DNA of 43,070 nucleotides from Thermodesulfobacteriota bacterium (GTDB lineage: Bacteria > Desulfobacterota > QYQD01), in contig JAVHLC010000010.1 in NCBI GenBank assembly GCA_031082315.1, positions 1 to 43,070 on the forward strand, written 5' to 3'. Below the pieces are notes generated by a model, which saw only the letters and a list, made by a program, of their open reading frames with translations, had not been told where the DNA came from and made no database searches. How positions within the stretch are numbered: position 1 is the first letter of the stretch; each line of letters opens with the position of its first letter. Position numbers and translations under genes: made by a program. This document shows, in pieces, positions 22,859 through 31,465 of this stretch.

Positions 22859-24568
22859 ATGCCGTATTGTAGAGTTGGTTACCTTTTGATTTTAACACTT
22901 ACCTTCCTGTGCCTAAGCGCTTCTGTGGCGTATTCAGGAGCAGATGAAGGACAGGGAAAAGCCTACTATTATTATTTGCAGGCCCAGATGGAGTGGAAGG
23001 CCGGTAACCTGAAAGGTGCTGTTGACCAATATAAAAAGGCCCTGGATTATGACCCGCAGTCCGCTCAGTTGATGTTTGAACTGGCCTCTGCCCTGGCCCA
23101 ACAAGAACATTTCCGGGACGCCCTTTACTGGGCGAGAAAGTCTGCGCAACTTGATGATTCGGTATCTGTTCACCTGCTGTTGGGCCGTATTTATACAAGC
23201 CTTGAACAGTTCGGGGAGGCTATTAATGAGTATGAGCAGATAATAAAGTCAAACCCCGAAGATCAGGAGTCCTATCTACTTTTGGGAATGCTTTATGCGA
23301 AAAACAAAGAATACGAGATGGCGGTTAAGACCTTAAAACGTCTGATAGAAAAAAACGATGAGGCATTAATGGCCTATTATTATCTGGGGCGGGTTTACTC
23401 TGAGACAAGGCTCTGGACGGAGGCGGAGAGATATTACTTAAAGGCCCTGGATATTAATCCATATTTTGAGCCGGCGCTTTTCGACCTGGCGGCCCTTTAT
23501 GAGGCCGAGAGGAAACAGGATAAAGTAATTTCCATGTATGAACGGATCGTTTCCTTTCATCCCCATAATACTGAGGTGTTAATCCGGTTAGGGGGTTATT
23601 ATCTCAGCGAAGGCCGATTTTCTGACGCCCTTAAACAATTCGAAGAGGCCAAGAAGGTCTCTCCCGATGATACCAGGGTGTTGGCGCGTATCGGCATGGT
23701 CTATCTGGCGGAAGGCAAGTATGACGAAGCTATTAAGGAACTGGAGAAGGCGCTTTCGGCCAAACCCGATGATGACAGGGCGCGTTATTACCTGGCCGCG
23801 GCGTATGCCGAGAAAGGGGAGCTTGACCGGTCCATTGAAGAATATAAGAAAATCCCGGATGGATCAGAGGCCTACGTTGAGGCACGCATACAACTGGCCA
23901 ATATCCTGCGTCGGCAGAAGAGGCCGGATGAAGCTATAGCGATCTTACAGGAAGCCATATCTTCCAAATCAATAAAGTCCGGGCTTTATATCGCCCTGGC
24001 TTATGCTTATGAGGATACCGACCGGCTGGACCAGGCAGAGTCCGTTTTGCGGGAGGGCATCAAAAAGTTCCCTGAAGACATAGAGCTCCAGTTTCAGTTA
24101 GGAGTGGTTTTTGATAAGCGTGGTGAGAAGGAAAAGAGCATAGCGAAGATGGAGGAGGTTCTCGTTGCTAATCCCCGGCATGCCTATGCCTTGAACTATC
24201 TGGGTTATACCTATGCGGACTTAGGAGTTAAGCTGGACGAAGCGGAAAAAATGATCAAAGAGGCCCTCCAGATAAGGCCTGACGATGCCTATATTACAGA
24301 TAGCCTGGGTTGGGTATATTACAAAAAAGGACGTTATGACGAAGCTATTAAGGAACTGGAAAAGGCGAACGAATCGGTGGGAGGAGATCCTGTAATATCC
24401 GAACACCTGGGGGATGTCTATTACAAGAAAGGACTTTTCCCCAAAGCGCTGGAAAGTTATCTTAAAGCAGAGTCTGCCTATACCAAAAAGGAAGACAAGG
24501 ACAAGGTTTCCGCCAAGATAGAGGAAGTCATGTCTATACTGGGGAAAGATAGCCTGAACGACAAATAA
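22859..24568 (+). CDS. Exported TPR-repeat protein
   Basis: A 569-residue protein made almost wholly of tetratricopeptide repeats after a signal peptide (1-27, ending SVAYS-GA). At least eleven TPR units are visible between about 35 and 560, for example KAYYYYLQAQMEWKAGNLKG, EAINEYEQIIKSNPEDQES and SEHLGDVYYKKGLFPKALES. It probably acts as a periplasmic or envelope scaffold. I place the start at the ATG at 22859, nine bases after GGAGG; longer open frames begin inside rpoH and lack a signal-like N-terminus. It lies 55 bases after rpoH on the same strand, so shared transcription is possible. Confidence 0.85.
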   Translation: MPYCRVGYLLILTLTFLCLSASVAYSGADEGQGKAYYYYLQAQMEWKAGNLKGAVDQYKKALDYDPQSAQLMFELASALAQQEHFRDALYWARKSAQLDDSVSVHLLLGRIYTSLEQFGEAINEYEQIIKSNPEDQESYLLLGMLYAKNKEYEMAVKTLKRLIEKNDEALMAYYYLGRVYSETRLWTEAERYYLKALDINPYFEPALFDLAALYEAERKQDKVISMYERIVSFHPHNTEVLIRLGGYYLSEGRFSDALKQFEEAKKVSPDDTRVLARIGMVYLAEGKYDEAIKELEKALSAKPDDDRARYYLAAAYAEKGELDRSIEEYKKIPDGSEAYVEARIQLANILRRQKRPDEAIAILQEAISSKSIKSGLYIALAYAYEDTDRLDQAESVLREGIKKFPEDIELQFQLGVVFDKRGEKEKSIAKMEEVLVANPRHAYALNYLGYTYADLGVKLDEAEKMIKEALQIRPDDAYITDSLGWVYYKKGRYDEAIKELEKANESVGGDPVISEHLGDVYYKKGLFPKALESYLKAESAYTKKEDKDKVSAKIEEVMSILGKDSLNDK

Positions 24569-24662
24569 AAACAAAAAATAGTACGCAATGAAACGCCGAC
24601 AGGTCGGCACAAAGAACAATAAAATACACATGTCGCATAGCGACACAAAGGACAATGAAAAT

Positions 24663-24740
24663 AATCCCCCCAGGCCCCCCTTTGCTAAAGGGGGGTGTTA
24701 AAAGTCCCCCTTTGGAAAAGGGGGATACAGGGGGATTTTC
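24663..24740. repeat. R1 repeat, two palindromic units
   Basis: Two C-run/G-run palindromes followed by ATACAGGGGGATTTTCAGGT, in the gap between the TPR gene and the lipoprotein gene. This is the closest relative of the copy found inside the YkgJ-like gene. Confidence 0.8.
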
Positions 24741-24759
24741 AGGTGAAAAAGTCATTCCT

Positions 24760-24862
24760 GCCCCGTGTGTCATTCCTGCGAAGCTTGTCCCTGACCCCGA
24801 TCAGGGAGCAGGAATCCAGAAACTAAACCCCTGGATTCCGTGTCAGGCACGGAATGACAGAT
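24760..24862. repeat. Repeat family R4 (GTCATTCCTGCGAAGC type)
   Basis: Contains CATTCCTGCGAAGCTTGTCC and CAGGGAGCAGGAATC and ends with GGAATGACAG, the complement of its beginning. A related copy is at 28983-29090 upstream of mnmE. Confidence 0.7.
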
Positions 24863-24877
24863 AAGAGGTATTCCCAG

Positions 24878-25672
24878 GTGAAAAAACTGATTTTTCTCTT
24901 GCTGATTTTGTTGACAACGGCCTCCTGTGCAGTAGCGCCGAAAGCTATTGAACAGCCCGGCGATAAGACAAGCGCCCTTGAAAAGGAGATAAGGGCCTGC
25001 CTTGACCGGCGCAATGGGGCAATGAGCGGCTTTGAGGCCGAGGCTGATATAACCCTTGCGTATTCAGGCGTAGATTACAGAGGCCAAGCCCTGATTGTAG
25101 GACAGGGGCCGTCTTCACTGCGTCTGGACTGTCTCGGTCTTTTCAGCCAACCGGTCTTATCTTTTGCCACGGATGGAGAACATTTTGCCCTTATTTCTGT
25201 CCTGGCCATGAGATATTACGACGGGAATCTGTCGTCACCGGCTGTGGCCTCTCTTATCCCAGGCGGCGTACAAATACAGGATATATATCACTGGTTCCTG
25301 GGAGGCTTTGATTTTAAAGACCGGCGGCTGATTTCCATTTATCCTCATAAGCTTAATCCGTCTCTGGTGGTAATGGAACTATCGAATGAACGATCAGGAT
25401 TAAGGGAGGAGGTCTGGCTTGAACCATCGGAAGGCGTGGTTAGGCGACTGGTATTAAAGGATATCCGGGACAATGAGCTTCTAACTGCAGAAAGCGATGG
25501 CGTGGTAAAAAATGGGGATTTCTCTTATCCGGGAGCGGTCTGTTTTTCTCTGCCGTTATCCGGACTGCGCCTATCCATGGCCTACAAAAAGGTAAATCTT
25601 TTATCCAATGCGCCTTCTATGGTATTTTCCCTCCCCTGCCCGCCAGGATTCCAGCATAAAACCTTCAATTAA
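24878..25672 (+). CDS. Outer-membrane lipoprotein, DUF4292/LolB-like
   Basis: A 264-residue predicted lipoprotein. The signal peptide KKLIFLLLILLTTASC ends in a lipobox (TASC, C17 from the GTG start). The rest (about 40-250) is beta-rich and resembles the LolA/LolB-type half-barrel seen in DUF4292 proteins: GFEAEADITLAYSGVDYRGQ, LRLDCLGLFSQPVLSFATDG and EVWLEPSEGVVRRLVL. Such proteins may bind lipid or lipoprotein acyl chains. The GTG at 24878 follows AGAGG; an ATG at 24854 adds eight residues from a repeat. It ends 1 base before the next gene. Confidence 0.7.
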   Translation: MKKLIFLLLILLTTASCAVAPKAIEQPGDKTSALEKEIRACLDRRNGAMSGFEAEADITLAYSGVDYRGQALIVGQGPSSLRLDCLGLFSQPVLSFATDGEHFALISVLAMRYYDGNLSSPAVASLIPGGVQIQDIYHWFLGGFDFKDRRLISIYPHKLNPSLVVMELSNERSGLREEVWLEPSEGVVRRLVLKDIRDNELLTAESDGVVKNGDFSYPGAVCFSLPLSGLRLSMAYKKVNLLSNAPSMVFSLPCPPGFQHKTFN

Positions 25673-25673
25673 T

Positions 25674-26147
25674 ATGCGGTTCCTGGCCGACAAAATGTTG
25701 GGCAAGCTTGCCAGGTGGCTGCGCATCCTGGGTTTTGATACCATTTATCTGGAGTATCCTGTTTTGCCTGAAATAAGGGAGCAAGTAGCGCAAGGGCGCA
25801 TCTTTTTAACCCGCGACAGAAGACTGCTACATAACGTTCCCGGCGAGGTATTTATCTCCTCAGACCATGTGGATGCGCAGCTCGGACAGCTCTACAGGAC
25901 AGGCCATATCGACTTTAAAGAGGAGATGTGGTTTAGCCGCTGTATTTTGTGTAACGTGCCGCTTACAAATGTCTCCAATGAAGCGGTAGATACCCTGGTG
26001 CCGGAATACGTACGCCGGACGGCTTCTTCATTCGCCCGGTGTCCCCTTTGTGGGAAGGTTTACTGGCCGGGCAGCCATCTAAACCGGATGAAGGAGAGAA
26101 TAGGGCTTATAAAGCTTCAGTCCGCAAAATCACTTCCTGCGCCCTAA
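25674..26147 (+). CDS. Mut7-C RNase domain protein with zinc ribbon
   Basis: A 157-residue protein of the Mut7-C (PF01927) family, a PIN-like nuclease fold joined to a zinc ribbon. The N-terminal signature is FLADKMLGKLARWLRILGFD with acidic D6, and LTRDRRLL carries D48. The ribbon cysteines are C90, C93 (CILC) and C123, C126 (CPLC). Functions are poorly known; some members act on RNA. The start is placed at the ATG at 25674, one base after the lipoprotein stop, because the family begins M-(R/K)-F-L-A-D. The preceding 22 codons are out of family. Confidence 0.88.
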   Translation: MRFLADKMLGKLARWLRILGFDTIYLEYPVLPEIREQVAQGRIFLTRDRRLLHNVPGEVFISSDHVDAQLGQLYRTGHIDFKEEMWFSRCILCNVPLTNVSNEAVDTLVPEYVRRTASSFARCPLCGKVYWPGSHLNRMKERIGLIKLQSAKSLPAP

Positions 26148-26160
26148 ACGGCCCGGTCAC

Positions 26161-26189
26161 TTGACAGTAAGCCTTCTCCGTGTTAGAGA
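26161..26189 (+). promoter_or_regulatory. Promoter of tRNA-Arg(CCT)
   Basis: A perfect TTGACA at 26161-26166, a 17-base spacer and TAGAGA at 26184-26189, ending 26 bases before the mature tRNA 5' end. Confidence 0.5.
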
Positions 26190-26215
26190 ACACGAGAAAT
26201 TGTACCATCTTTTGC

Positions 26216-26292
26216 GCCCCCGTAGCTCAGGTGGATAGAGCACCAGATTCCTAATCTGGGTGTCGTGCGTTCGAGTCGCGCCGGGGGCACCA
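26216..26292 (+). tRNA. tRNA-Arg (anticodon CCT)
   Basis: A full cloverleaf. Acceptor GCCCCCG (26216-26222) pairs with CGGGGGC (26282-26288), followed by A and encoded CCA. The D arm is GCTC/GAGC. Anticodon stem CCAGA/TCTGG encloses loop TTCCTAA with anticodon CCT. T stem GTGCG/CGCGC has loop TTCGAGT. It reads AGG codons. A terminator follows, so it is a single-gene unit. Confidence 0.96.
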
Positions 26293-26300
26293 GTAAAATT

Positions 26301-26337
26301 AAAGGCTATCCTCCTCGGCGGATAGCCTTTTTGTTTT
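26301..26337 (+). terminator. Rho-independent terminator of tRNA-Arg
   Basis: A perfect 11-base stem AAAGGCTATCC/GGATAGCCTTT with an 8-base loop (26312-26319), followed by TTGTTTTT. Confidence 0.88.
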
Positions 26338-26394
26338 TGGTCACCTATTGGTTACCTGTTTTTTGCAGGTGGTTACTAATACGTTACTAAAACC

Positions 26395-26430
26395 GAAAGG
26401 GGCTATCTGACTGTATCAGATAGCCCCTTG
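26395..26430 (-). terminator. Rho-independent terminator of tRNA-Ala
   Basis: A 13-base stem GGGGCTATCTGA/TCAGATAGCCCC with a short loop, just downstream (leftward) of the minus-strand tRNA-Ala. On that strand it is followed by TTTCGGTTTT. Confidence 0.7.
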
Positions 26431-26437
26431 ATCTTCC

Positions 26438-26513
26438 TGGTGGAGATGATGGGGATCGAACCCACGACCTCCACGTTGCGAACGTGGCGCTCTCCCAGCT
26501 GAGCTACATCCCC
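26438..26513 (-). tRNA. tRNA-Ala (anticodon CGC)
   Basis: On the minus strand, acceptor GGGGATG pairs with CATCTCC (one G-U pair), followed by A and encoded CCA. Anticodon stem CCACG/CGTGG has loop TTCGCAA with anticodon CGC. T stem GTGGG/CCCAT has loop TTCGATC. It reads GCG codons. Confidence 0.96.
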
Positions 26514-26543
26514 TCTGGCATTAAACACCTTAATCTGCCTGTA

Positions 26544-26572
26544 TCTTTAATATCTTTGCCGGTATCTGTCAA
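26544..26572 (-). promoter_or_regulatory. Promoter of tRNA-Ala(CGC)
   Basis: On the minus strand TTGACA (26572-26567), a 17-base spacer and TAAAGA (26549-26544), about 30 bases upstream of the tRNA. Confidence 0.5.
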
Positions 26573-26586
26573 GGAACGATTGCCCC

Positions 26587-26672
26587 CCTGATCCACCAGC
26601 AAGGCATCATCTGCGGCGTTGCCTTCGATCGCTCCTCGGCGCCTTGCATCTAATATCTTGCTGGTGATCAGG
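26587..26672. repeat. 86-base hairpin element between tRNA-Ala and rsmG
   Basis: The ends CCTGATCCACCAGCAAG and CTTGCTGGTGATCAGG pair over 16 bases with one bulge, around a GC-rich centre with GCCTT/AAGGC words. I see nothing else in 26673-26832. This could be a MITE-like unit or a terminator relic. Confidence 0.55.
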
Positions 26673-26832
26673 AATAATCCATAACCTGCTGATTTTAATC
26701 TCGATAGCTAAATTAGACGGTGGATTTGGGGCCCCTGATTACCGGCAAGTTACGCTCAGAAATGATGGTTTCCATAAAGATGTGGGGAAAGTCCACACGA
26801 TTCCAAAGGCCACCTATTACTGTGGCATAGTG

Positions 26833-27495
26833 TCAATTCCTGCGATAAACGACAAGCCGCCGTTTTTCGTGCGTAACCGGCAGGGTAATTCCCAGGTTAT
26901 TGACCAGATGAAAGACCTGGAGCCGGGCATCCCGGGCCACGGCGTCAATCTCCTCCTGCACCCGCGGCCCTTTCATGGCAATGGCATAACCCTTCTCTTT
27001 GAGAACAAATCGGGACAAATCGAGGAAGATTTTTAAGTCAAAAGCCGCCCGCGAGATGACCACGTCAAATTTTTCGCGCCATTGCAGCTCTTGGGCCATA
27101 GCCGCATCCAGATGCAGACGCTCGGCCCGGATTCCCCGAAGGCCGAGGGCGCGGATTATATGTCTTACAAAAAAGACCTTCTTCTCTCTGGCCTCGACCA
27201 GGGTTATAGAAAATCCCGGATTGGCTATCTTCAGCGGGATACCCGGGAACCCGGCCCCTGAGCCTATATCCAGGACATGGCTGTGCGGCGGGATAAGGGG
27301 AAGCGGCGTCAGTGAATCTATAAAATGTTTAGAGATAATTTCTCGGTCGGTCTTCAGGGCGGTCAGATTTATTTTTTTATTCCATTCCTTTAACTCCGCA
27401 AGATAGAACAGAAATTTCTCTACCTGGGAGTCAGAAAGGAATATATTGATCTCAGCGGCTGCCTGTAGTAAAAGCTCTGATGCCGATCCCTTCAC
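26833..27495 (-). CDS. rsmG: 16S rRNA (guanine527-N7)-methyltransferase RsmG
   Basis: RsmG/GidB, 220 residues from the GTG at 27495. It methylates G527 of 16S rRNA using SAM. Visible segments are the helical N-terminus with WNKKINLTALKTDREI (start of the family core), HFIDSLTPLP, the SAM motif VLDIGSGAGFPGIPLKI, and the C-terminal AFDLKIFLDLSRFVLKEKG. The open frame extends upstream to 27651, but those residues come from repeat R1 and the mnmE end and are out of family. The G-run of R1 sits just upstream of the GTG and may serve as its ribosome binding site. It is the last gene of the rpmH cluster. Confidence 0.92.
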   Translation of the reverse strand: MKGSASELLLQAAAEINIFLSDSQVEKFLFYLAELKEWNKKINLTALKTDREIISKHFIDSLTPLPLIPPHSHVLDIGSGAGFPGIPLKIANPGFSITLVEAREKKVFFVRHIIRALGLRGIRAERLHLDAAMAQELQWREKFDVVISRAAFDLKIFLDLSRFVLKEKGYAIAMKGPRVQEEIDAVARDARLQVFHLVNNLGITLPVTHEKRRLVVYRRN

Positions 27496-27500
27496 CTGAG

Positions 27501-27533
27501 AATCCCCCTGACCCCTTTGATAAAAGGGAAATC
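27501..27533. repeat. R1 repeat fragment at the 5' end of rsmG
   Basis: AATCCCCCTGACCCCTTTGA followed by TAAAAGGG is an R1-like palindrome. On the minus strand it gives CAGGGGGATTCTCAG directly before the rsmG GTG. Confidence 0.65.
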
Positions 27534-27577
27534 GCCCTATCCCGGTGGACTCGTAATGACACTGTCCCCAAAGAATA

Positions 27578-28963
27578 TTATTTGCCGATGCAGAACTGGC
27601 TGAAGATACGGTCCAGGACGTCTTCCGGTGTGGACTGCCCAGTGATCTCACCCAGGCGATCGAGGGCCTCCTGAATGTCGATAGCTACTATATCCGGCGT
27701 GATCCCCTTAAGAAGGTTCTCCCGGGCCTGGCCAAGAAAAGGCAGGGCCTGGGCCAGGGCCGCATACTGCCGGGCATTGGGAATAATGGCGGTATCTGGC
27801 ATATCCGCTGCGCCTCCGACCACAGCCGAAAAAACAGCCTCTTTGAGTTTTCCCAGATTCGTCCCCCGGAGGGCGGAAATCACTACCAGGTCTCTGGGGC
27901 CAAAAAATTCGCGCAGCCTCTCTGTATCCAGCTTAATGCCCAAGTCCATCTTATTGACTACGACTATGAAGACCCGGCCCTGGATGTCCTTATAAATCTC
28001 GTAATCCTCCGGGCTCAAATCAGCGCTGCCGTCTATCACGAAAAGGAGCAGATCGGCCCCGGCTATCCGCTTTCGGGTCAGCTTTATGCCGATTCCCTCT
28101 ATCTCATCGCGTGCCTCCCGGAGGCCGGCGGTATCGATAATCTTAACCGGTATCCCCTGCACGTTTAAAAGCTCTTCGATAATATCCCGAGTTGTCCCGG
28201 GTATGGCCGTAACAATGGCCCTTTCCTCCTCCAGTAAGGCGTTCAGAAGACTGGATTTGCCGACATTGGGTCTGCCCATTATGGCCACCGTGACTCCTTC
28301 CCGGTAAACCCTTCCCTGTTCGTAAGAGGCCAGGAGGGCCCGAATGGGTTTGACCACCTCGCCTTCCAGCCGGTGGGCCAGTTTTTCGGCCTCCACGATC
28401 TCCACATCCTCCTCCGGAAAGTCTATGGCCACTTCCAGGACAGCCAGCGCATCCAACAGGCCGTTTTTTATAGTATTCACCCGCTCCGTAAGTCCGCCCA
28501 TAAGCTGGCCGGTAGCCAGCTTGAGGCCACGGCTCGTTCGCGCCGCGATACTCTCCATAACCGCCTCGGCCTGCGTAAGGTCAATCCGCCCGTTCAGGAA
28601 GGCCCGTTTGGTGAATTCACCCGTATCAGCCAGGCGGGCGCCACAGGCCAGAACCACAGACAGTATTCTCTGCAAAATGATATAGCCGCTGTGGCAGTTT
28701 ATCTCGGCCACGTCTTCACGCGTGTAGGTATGCGGACGGCGCATCACGGAGAGGAGGACTTCGTCTATGACCTCTCCGTTTGCCGGATCAACGATGTGTC
28801 CGAAATAGAGGTGATGACTCTGGAAGTGATCGATGGGGTTACGGGGCCGAAAGATATTACGAACTATGTCTTCGGCCCGGGGGCCGCTGATTTTGATTAT
28901 CCCGATACCACCTGCGCCTACCGGCGTGGCTATAGCCGCTATGGTATCCCCGTGACGATACAT
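27578..28963 (-). CDS. mnmE: tRNA modification GTPase MnmE
   Basis: A 461-residue GTPase that with MnmG installs the cmnm5 group on U34 of several tRNAs. The N-terminal formyl-THF-binding domain begins DTIAAIATPVGAGGIGIIKISG. The G domain has GRPNVGKSS (G1), GTTRD (G2), DTAGLRE (G3) and NKMD (G4). The C-terminus ends with the catalytic FCIGK. Length is normal. The partner mnmG, often the next gene, is not in the window. It precedes rsmG by 82 bases and follows jag after a repeat-bearing gap. Confidence 0.97.
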   Translation of the reverse strand: MYRHGDTIAAIATPVGAGGIGIIKISGPRAEDIVRNIFRPRNPIDHFQSHHLYFGHIVDPANGEVIDEVLLSVMRRPHTYTREDVAEINCHSGYIILQRILSVVLACGARLADTGEFTKRAFLNGRIDLTQAEAVMESIAARTSRGLKLATGQLMGGLTERVNTIKNGLLDALAVLEVAIDFPEEDVEIVEAEKLAHRLEGEVVKPIRALLASYEQGRVYREGVTVAIMGRPNVGKSSLLNALLEEERAIVTAIPGTTRDIIEELLNVQGIPVKIIDTAGLREARDEIEGIGIKLTRKRIAGADLLLFVIDGSADLSPEDYEIYKDIQGRVFIVVVNKMDLGIKLDTERLREFFGPRDLVVISALRGTNLGKLKEAVFSAVVGGAADMPDTAIIPNARQYAALAQALPFLGQARENLLKGITPDIVAIDIQEALDRLGEITGQSTPEDVLDRIFSQFCIGK

Positions 28964-28982
28964 ATATGCGGTAGGCAGAATA

Positions 28983-29106
28983 AGTCATCCCTGCGAAGCT
29001 TGTCCCTGACCCCAGCCAGGGAGCAGGAATCTATATCCTAAATTCCCGTTAGAGTTTACCCCTGGATTCCCGCCGGAATTTATCCGCCCTAGGAGCCTGT
29101 CGGACT
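28983..29106. repeat. Repeat family R4 (second copy) and AGGAGCCTGTCGGACT word
   Basis: Contains TGCGAAGCTTGTCCCTGACC and CAGGGAGCAGGAATC as in 24772-24826, but the right part diverges. It ends with AGGAGCCTGTCGGACT at 29091-29106, shared with 20325-20340. It separates mnmE from jag. Confidence 0.65.
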
Positions 29107-29114
29107 TAGAGGAT

Positions 29115-29786
29115 CTAACGGGACATACCTTTTGCTTTTCCCCGCTCCCGCGCGAAAACGGCAACCTTTTTCAACAGTCCATCCCCGATACTTTTGGTCT
29201 TAACGACCGGATCATTTTGCAGGGCGATATGTATGGCGCGCCTGTCCGCAGCACTAAGCAGGTCTGTATAGAATGATTTTCCCGTCTTCTGGGCTCTCTC
29301 TTTAAGGCGCATGGCCATCTCGGTAAGATAAGCCTTTCGCCTCTCCCGGTAACCCTCACAGTCCAAAACCACCTGGATTTTTTCTCCGGCTACCTTACTG
29401 AGCATCTTGTTTAAGAGATATTGCAGCGCATCAATGGTCTGCCCCTGTTTGCCAATAAGGAGACCCGCATCCTTACCCCGGAGGTTAAGGACTTCGAAGC
29501 CATTCTCAACGCTGCTTTCTACGGCCAGGTCAAAATCAAGCAAAGCAATCAATTCCTGTAATATCTGCTCCGGATCAGCCTTCTCTATTCCGGGTTCTTC
29601 AGGCTGCGCTTCCGGAGCCGGGACGCTGACCCGAACCTTTGCCTTTTTCAAACCCAGACCAAACACGCCGCTCGACCCGGTAGAAATAACCTCGATCTTT
29701 AAATGTTCCCGGGGGAGACCCAACTCCTGACAGGCCAACTCTATAGCTTCTTCTACTGTTTTTCCTTCAAATATACTTTCTGACAT
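29115..29786 (-). CDS. jag: RNA-binding protein Jag/KhpB (SpoIIIJ-associated)
   Basis: A 223-residue RNA-binding protein in the classic position after yidC. The N-terminal Jag-N domain (EGKTVEEAIELACQELG, with the GVFGLGLKKAKV loop) is followed by a KH domain with GKQG as its GxxG loop (LLIGKQGQTIDALQYLL) and an R3H domain (about 150-215; RRAIHIALQNDP). The ATG at 29786 is preferred over a GTG at 29798 because a GGGGGG stretch lies directly upstream. It starts 15 bases after yidC. Confidence 0.93.
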   Translation of the reverse strand: MSESIFEGKTVEEAIELACQELGLPREHLKIEVISTGSSGVFGLGLKKAKVRVSVPAPEAQPEEPGIEKADPEQILQELIALLDFDLAVESSVENGFEVLNLRGKDAGLLIGKQGQTIDALQYLLNKMLSKVAGEKIQVVLDCEGYRERRKAYLTEMAMRLKERAQKTGKSFYTDLLSAADRRAIHIALQNDPVVKTKSIGDGLLKKVAVFARERGKAKGMSR

Positions 29787-29801
29787 GCGACCCCCCACTT
29801 A

Positions 29802-31436
29802 TCATGCAGCCTTCTTGTTGATATAATACTGCTGACCAATGGATAGAATGTTGTTAACCAGCCAGTATAAGACCAGGCCGGCAGGGAAATTGACAAACAA
29901 AAAAGTAAAGATGACCGGCAGGAGTAACATTATCTTGGCCTGGACAGGATCGCCGGTGGTAGGGGTCATCTTCTGCTGAATAAACATGGATGCCCCCATA
30001 AAAATGGTTAAAATCGGCAATCCGCCCACATACGGTATATCAAAACCTACCGGCAGCCGATCCGGCGCCGAGAGATCATTTATCCACAACGCAAACGGGG
30101 CATGGCGTAATTCTATGGCGTTCAACAGCACCTTATAAAGGGCGAAAAAGACCGGGATCTGGAGAAACATGGGCAGGCATCCCCCCAGGGGGTTGATCTT
30201 GTAGGTTTTGTAAAGCCCCATGAGCTCTTCGTTCATTTTCTGTTTGTCATCCTTGTACTTCTCGCGGATTTTGGCCATCTTAGGTTGTAGCTTTTGCATC
30301 TCCTTCATGGAATGGTAACTCTTATGCGTAAGAGGCCAAAAAAGGATTTTGATTAAGACTGTTACCAGAATAATAGCAACCCCGTAATTATGGATAAAGC
30401 GGTCAAAAATATTTAATGTAAGCAACAGGGGCTTGGCAATGATGTCAAACCAGCCAAAATCCACGGATTTTTCCAATTTCAGGCCCAACGGCTTGAGGGA
30501 AGAGAGGTCTTTGGGACCAAGATATAGCTGGTAATTCAGAGTGGTTTGCTTCTGGGCCGGGATAACCACCGAAGGATAAATAAAAGAGGTGAGAGTAACA
30601 TCCCCCTTTATTTTCGACATCCTCACATGACCTGATTCCACGACCCGCGGGACAATAGCGGATATAAAGTATCTATCCTCATAAGCCACCCAGGACACCT
30701 TACCGTTAAGTACCCTGTCTTCTTTCAATTTTTTAGCCGCTATCTCTTCCAGGGTATCATTAACATAAGCGGCCGGGCCATTAAAGGTATAGCCATTGTC
30801 TTTGTCATAGGGGCGGTTAATGAGGTCCAAAGACACGTCTTCGCGCACCGGCTGGGTAGTCGGGTTAAAAACCATCATCTCGAGGTCTATCTTATATGTA
30901 TCGTTATAAAAAATATATTTTCTTATAAATTGCCAGCCCTCCGGAGAAACATAAGCCAGTGAAAGGGCAGCCTGATTTTTTTTCGGATCAAGGTCTATGG
31001 CATAGCAGTCGGCCTTAAATACGGCATCCTGCACCTGCGGAAGGAGTCCGCCGGGGAAACTCATCCCCAGAGGAAGGTAAACGGGCTGCTCTACCTTAAT
31101 CAGCTCCTTAAGGGGGGATTTTTCGTCCAAACTCTCCCGGTATTTCTTCAGCTTAAAACTCTTGAGACGTCCGCCGAATTCGGTAAAGGTAGCCTCATAA
31201 AAATTTGTGGAAACAACAATATCTTTGGCCGAGGAAATATCGCCGGCCGCGCTTTCCGAGGGTTTTAGCGGTACAGGAACGGGCTGAACAGCCGACTGGC
31301 TTTGGGCAGGCGTGGACTGCACCTCTGATTTTGCCGTAGGCGTTTTCTGTGTTTCAGGCTGTTCGGCAAAAAAATATTGGTATATTACTAAAGTAAGTAT
31401 AGACAAGACTACGGCAAAAACAGTTTTGCGGTCCAT
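29802..31436 (-). CDS. yidC: Membrane protein insertase YidC
   Basis: A 544-residue Gram-negative type YidC that inserts and folds inner-membrane proteins, alone or with SecYEG. It has an N-terminal signal anchor (6-24), a Pro/Gln/Ser-rich linker (30-65), a large periplasmic P1 domain (about 70-330), and the conserved YidC/Oxa1 core (about 345-540). The core shows MKEMQKLQPKMAKIREKYKDD, NPLGGCLPMFLQIPVFFALY and FVNFPAGLVLYWLVNN. It is preceded by yidD (29 bases) and followed by jag. Confidence 0.97.
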   Translation of the reverse strand: MDRKTVFAVVLSILTLVIYQYFFAEQPETQKTPTAKSEVQSTPAQSQSAVQPVPVPLKPSESAAGDISSAKDIVVSTNFYEATFTEFGGRLKSFKLKKYRESLDEKSPLKELIKVEQPVYLPLGMSFPGGLLPQVQDAVFKADCYAIDLDPKKNQAALSLAYVSPEGWQFIRKYIFYNDTYKIDLEMMVFNPTTQPVREDVSLDLINRPYDKDNGYTFNGPAAYVNDTLEEIAAKKLKEDRVLNGKVSWVAYEDRYFISAIVPRVVESGHVRMSKIKGDVTLTSFIYPSVVIPAQKQTTLNYQLYLGPKDLSSLKPLGLKLEKSVDFGWFDIIAKPLLLTLNIFDRFIHNYGVAIILVTVLIKILFWPLTHKSYHSMKEMQKLQPKMAKIREKYKDDKQKMNEELMGLYKTYKINPLGGCLPMFLQIPVFFALYKVLLNAIELRHAPFALWINDLSAPDRLPVGFDIPYVGGLPILTIFMGASMFIQQKMTPTTGDPVQAKIMLLLPVIFTFLFVNFPAGLVLYWLVNNILSIGQQYYINKKAA

Positions 31437-31465
31437 GTATTATCTTCTCCGGTGAATAAGGTCGC

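Noticed and set aside
26340-26396. Possible integrase attachment remnant beside the tRNA genes
   Set aside because: Sequence such as GGTTACTAATACGTTACTAA resembles tRNA-flanking integration scars, but no duplicated tRNA end or integrase gene was seen.
28373-29041. A 222-codon open frame antisense to mnmE
   Set aside because: mnmE is complete and canonical on the minus strand; the antisense frame ends in repeat R4.
30079-30087. TTATCCACA, a perfect DnaA-box sequence
   Set aside because: A single copy inside yidC with no cluster or AT-rich unwinding region; not evidence of an origin.
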